A DNA stretch of 5,597 bases from SAR116 cluster bacterium (GTDB lineage Bacteria; Pseudomonadota; Alphaproteobacteria; Puniceispirillales; Marisalimonadaceae), in contig NZIY01000055.1 in the NCBI GenBank assembly GCA_002691795.1, positions 18,136 through 23,732 on the forward strand. Reading direction: 5' to 3'. The position numbers and the translations under genes were made by a program. Shown piece by piece: positions 5,546 to 5,597 of the stretch (position 1 is the first letter of the stretch; every line of letters starts with the position of its first letter). The notes below the pieces were generated by a model, which saw nothing but the letters and a program-made list of their open reading frames with translations, was not told the origin of the DNA and searched no databases.

Positions 5546-5597
5546 TATTAGATTCTATTAAAAAAAGTGTTTTTGTTCCAATACATCCAACGGGCCT
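5539..5597 (+). CDS. psd: Phosphatidylserine decarboxylase, N-terminal start (3' end outside window)
   Basis: Only about 19 codons are visible, reading MSILDSIKKSVFVPIHPTG. The 'VPIHxxG' signature directly after a short amphipathic N-terminus is typical of the short alphaproteobacterial phosphatidylserine (or archaetidylserine) decarboxylase, which makes phosphatidylethanolamine at the membrane and is normally self-cleaved into alpha and beta chains using a bound pyruvoyl group. The catalytic region is beyond the window. ATG 5539 is preferred because homologs I recall begin MS-L-x-D-x-I; an in-frame ATG at 5524 would add MGFKK. Neither start has a good Shine-Dalgarno sequence. The call rests on a short motif. 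Confidence 0.75.
   Translation, partial: MSILDSIKKSVFVPIHPTG

Overview
The window is strongly AT-rich (clearly more than two thirds A+T by eye), has no gene-free stretch above 100 bases, and contains several genes that touch or overlap. The mix is an RND exporter, an XdhC/MocA molybdenum-cofactor maturation pair, the biotin transporter BioY, a rhodanese of the type seen in alphaproteobacteria, and the start of phosphatidylserine decarboxylase (VPIH motif). This fits a streamlined, AT-rich alphaproteobacterium, perhaps a marine or symbiotic lineage. The taxonomic placement is inference from gene style and composition, not from a marker gene.

Layout. Bases 1-1014 (+) are the C-terminal third of an RND efflux permease whose start lies outside the window. 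Its stop codon abuts the stop of a convergent minus-strand pair: xdhC (2576-1623) followed by a mocA-like nucleotidyltransferase (1626-1015). The two overlap by 4 bases at a TTGA junction, and a strong Shine-Dalgarno sequence for the second gene lies in the end of the first. They probably form one transcript from a promoter at 2605-2633. Divergent from xdhC is a plus-strand pair, bioY (2646-3236) and a single-domain rhodanese (3250-3642), 13 bases apart.

Bases 3629-5500 hold three minus-strand genes of unknown function. In transcription order these are an acidic coiled-coil-like protein of 89 aa, an exported repeat protein of 388 aa, and an acidic 92-aa protein. The repeat protein has a signal-peptide-like N-terminus, a Lys/Asn-rich linker and three beta-sandwich-like repeats in exact 98-residue register. 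It ends in what looks like the first strand of a fourth repeat. A separate promoter in front of the 92-aa gene suggests it can be made independently. This cluster is the least explained part of the window.

At the right edge psd begins on the plus strand (5539 onward). It is divergent from the 89-aa gene, and the candidate promoters of the two genes interleave so that each lies in the start of the other gene.

Working relationships: XdhC and MocA together serve maturation of a molybdenum hydroxylase that is not in the window. BioY supplies biotin with partners encoded elsewhere. No mobile element, tRNA, rRNA, CRISPR array or recognisable defence system is visible.
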